Source of the DNA: Collimonas sp. OK307 | GTDB lineage: Bacteria > Pseudomonadota > Gammaproteobacteria > Burkholderiales > Burkholderiaceae_D | Direction of reading: 5' to 3' | DNA length: 64,000 bases | Assembly: GCF_900113705.1 (NCBI RefSeq) | Contig: NZ_FOQI01000018.1 | Location: 1 to 64,000 of the forward strand | In this document: piece after piece, positions 62,525-64,000 of the stretch | Layout: each line of letters starts with the position of its first letter | How positions within the stretch are numbered: position 1 is the first letter of the stretch | Translations under genes and position numbers: made by a program | Notes under the pieces: model-generated | What the model was told of the DNA's origin: nothing | Databases searched by the model: none | The model's input: only the letters and a program-made list of their open reading frames with translations

Positions 62525-64000
62525 ATGGAAATTTTTGAATGGATCATCGCTTTGTTGCTGGGTGCGGCACTGCTCGCGGTCCTGGCACAAAAATTAGGCG
62601 CTCCCTATCCGACTTTTTTGGCGCTCGGAGGCGTTTTGCTGGCATTCATTCCTGGTAGTCCGAACTGGACGCTGGACCCGCATCTTGCCCTGACGCTGTT
62701 CGTCGCGCCGGTGCTTCTTGATGCTGCCTATGACACTTCACTGCGTGACCTTCGTGCGAACTGGCGGCCCGTCGCCGGCCTGGTCATTGCGGCAGTCGGA
62801 ACCACAGTGATTGCGGTTGCAATTGCGGCCAAATGGCTCATACCCGGGATGCCGTGGCCGATCGCTATTGCCCTCGGCGCCATCGTTGCGCCGCCAGACG
62901 CGGCAGCGGCAACGGCGGTGATGCGTCAGGTCAAGCTGCCGCACCGGCTTCTGAAGATCCTCGAAGGCGAAAGCCTGCTCAATGATGCGAGCGCTCTTCT
63001 CGTGTATCGCCTTGCGATCATGAGTGCGATAACAGGAACTTTCGGGGTAAGCAGTTTTGCGCCCGTGTTCCTGTTGACCGTCTTTGGCAGTCTTGCCACA
63101 GGCATCGCCTGCGCTTTTGCCATCCGCCCTTTAATCAGTTTCGTGCGGGACGTGCCGATCTCTGTGATTTTGCAGTTTGCATGCACCTTCGGCGTCTGGA
63201 TCGCGGCGGAAGCTATTGGCCTCTCCGGCATCCTGACCCTGGTTGCCTTTGCGATGACGATGGCACGACACATCGGGCCGAATCTCCCGGCACGCATGCG
63301 AATCCCAGTCTTTGCGATATGGGAGACGGTCGTCTTCGTCTTGAACGCTTTTGCCTTTGTGCTGATCGGCTTGCAGCTACGGCCCATCTGGGAGCGGCTG
63401 GAGGGAGGCGGCGCGCGTATAGATGTGCTGTTGACAGCCGGGGTTGTTCTGATCGTCACGATTTCGGCGCGGTTTGCTTGGGTCATAACTTACACCGCTC
63501 TCAAAAGACGGTTATACGACCGCGCCAGTACCAACGAAAGTGTCAAGCCAACTTTTGGAAGCGGCGTCGTCGTATCGTGGGCTGGCATGCGCGGCATCGT
63601 CACACTCGCCGCAGCCTTTGCGATTCCGGAGACATTGCCGAACGGCATGCCTTTCCCGTACCGCGATCTGATCCTGATGTGCGCATTTGCAGTTGTGCTT
63701 GGCACCTTGGTGCTGCAGGGTCTTACCATCAAGCTACTGATTCGACGACTTGGCCTCACCGATGACAATCCCGTAACGCGCGAAGTCCGTTTTGGCCGGG
63801 CGCGTGCTTACCAAGCCGTGCTTGATTCCCTGAAGGACAACGATTCTCTTCCTGCAAAACTGCTGAGCAAGGAATACGCCGCATTGCTCGATCTTAACAC
63901 TGGGAACACGTTAGATGCACCGGTTGATGACGTTCCGGGCGGCCCGCTGAGGCGCGGCGCTATTATGCTTGCGCGCCAGGAGACGACCGAGCTGCGCCGC
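62525..64000 (+). CDS. CPA1-family Na+/H+ antiporter (cut by window end)
   Basis: 492 codons from ATG at 62525 to the window end with no stop. About twelve hydrophobic helices are followed by a soluble C-terminal part beginning near residue 415. Family motifs are ALGAIVAPPDAAAATAV near residue 118 (ion site, with the usual ATD replaced by PPD) and GESLLNDASALLVYRLAI near 147. It exchanges Na+ or K+ for protons. aaggaggactgcagcc precedes the start. It lies about 190 bases after the last AKR. Confidence 0.92.
   Translation, partial: MEIFEWIIALLLGAALLAVLAQKLGAPYPTFLALGGVLLAFIPGSPNWTLDPHLALTLFVAPVLLDAAYDTSLRDLRANWRPVAGLVIAAVGTTVIAVAIAAKWLIPGMPWPIAIALGAIVAPPDAAAATAVMRQVKLPHRLLKILEGESLLNDASALLVYRLAIMSAITGTFGVSSFAPVFLLTVFGSLATGIACAFAIRPLISFVRDVPISVILQFACTFGVWIAAEAIGLSGILTLVAFAMTMARHIGPNLPARMRIPVFAIWETVVFVLNAFAFVLIGLQLRPIWERLEGGGARIDVLLTAGVVLIVTISARFAWVITYTALKRRLYDRASTNESVKPTFGSGVVVSWAGMRGIVTLAAAFAIPETLPNGMPFPYRDLILMCAFAVVLGTLVLQGLTIKLLIRRLGLTDDNPVTREVRFGRARAYQAVLDSLKDNDSLPAKLLSKEYAALLDLNTGNTLDAPVDDVPGGPLRRGAIMLARQETTELRR

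Overview
The window reads as a Gram-negative betaproteobacterium, most likely Burkholderiales and perhaps Oxalobacteraceae. This rests on gene content and on moderately GC-rich genes with clear Shine-Dalgarno sites; no rRNA or other taxonomic marker is present. Roughly 50 genes can be supported, most of them accessory: NAD handling, methionine synthesis, catabolism, aromatic lower-pathway and redox genes, laid out as successive islands.

1-13290 is a mobile-element landscape. It opens with the cut-off end of an IS21-type element beside a broken alanine-rich gene. Next comes a compact NAD-related module: an ADP-ribosylglycohydrolase (minus strand) divergent from NrtR-type Nudix regulator, SPFH protein and NAD-kinase-like protein. 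Two 167-bp direct repeats (5366-5532 and 12861-13027, about 89% identical) carry Tn7-like transposase-binding sites. Each is followed by ATCTT and then by an oppositely facing site array. I read 5531-13020 as a transposase-free Tn7-like cargo segment. It holds a methionine module: a MetR-like regulator, QueH, a MetF-MetV-like fusion, a flavin reductase, MesD (folate-independent methionine synthase) and its partner MesX (DUF1852). A tRNA-Asn 3' fragment and a terminator lie at the right border.

13492-35022 is almost wholly on the minus strand and looks like one catabolic island. Read in transcription order it has an outer-membrane porin, SDR, esterase, Baeyer-Villiger monooxygenase, VOC protein, ferredoxin reductase, ferredoxin, P450, a CMD-family protein, SDR, E1 alpha/beta of an acetoin-dehydrogenase-like complex, enoyl-CoA hydratase, E2, acyl-CoA dehydrogenase, acyl-CoA ligase, E3, a TetR regulator and ETF beta/alpha. 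The logic is hydroxylate, oxidise to a ketone, insert oxygen, hydrolyse, then CoA-activate and beta-oxidise an alicyclic or terpenoid-like substrate that I cannot name.

35617-44308 has a membrane protein, two paralogous TetR regulators facing each other's flanks, a lipoprotein, a PqiABC lipid-transport operon in which PqiA is split into two genes, and a DUF2145 pair. 44332-53918 encodes the lower 4,5-cleavage route of protocatechuate/gallate (galD, ligJ, ligK, ligI) with a double-HTH LysR regulator, a second LysR, a porin and a DctA-type carrier; no ring-cleavage dioxygenase is present.

54265-54920 is a decayed IS3-family copy. 55184-64000 is a redox cluster: LysR, four aldo-keto reductases (one with a Tat signal), two SDR-fold proteins, a cupin and a CPA1 antiporter cut by the window end.
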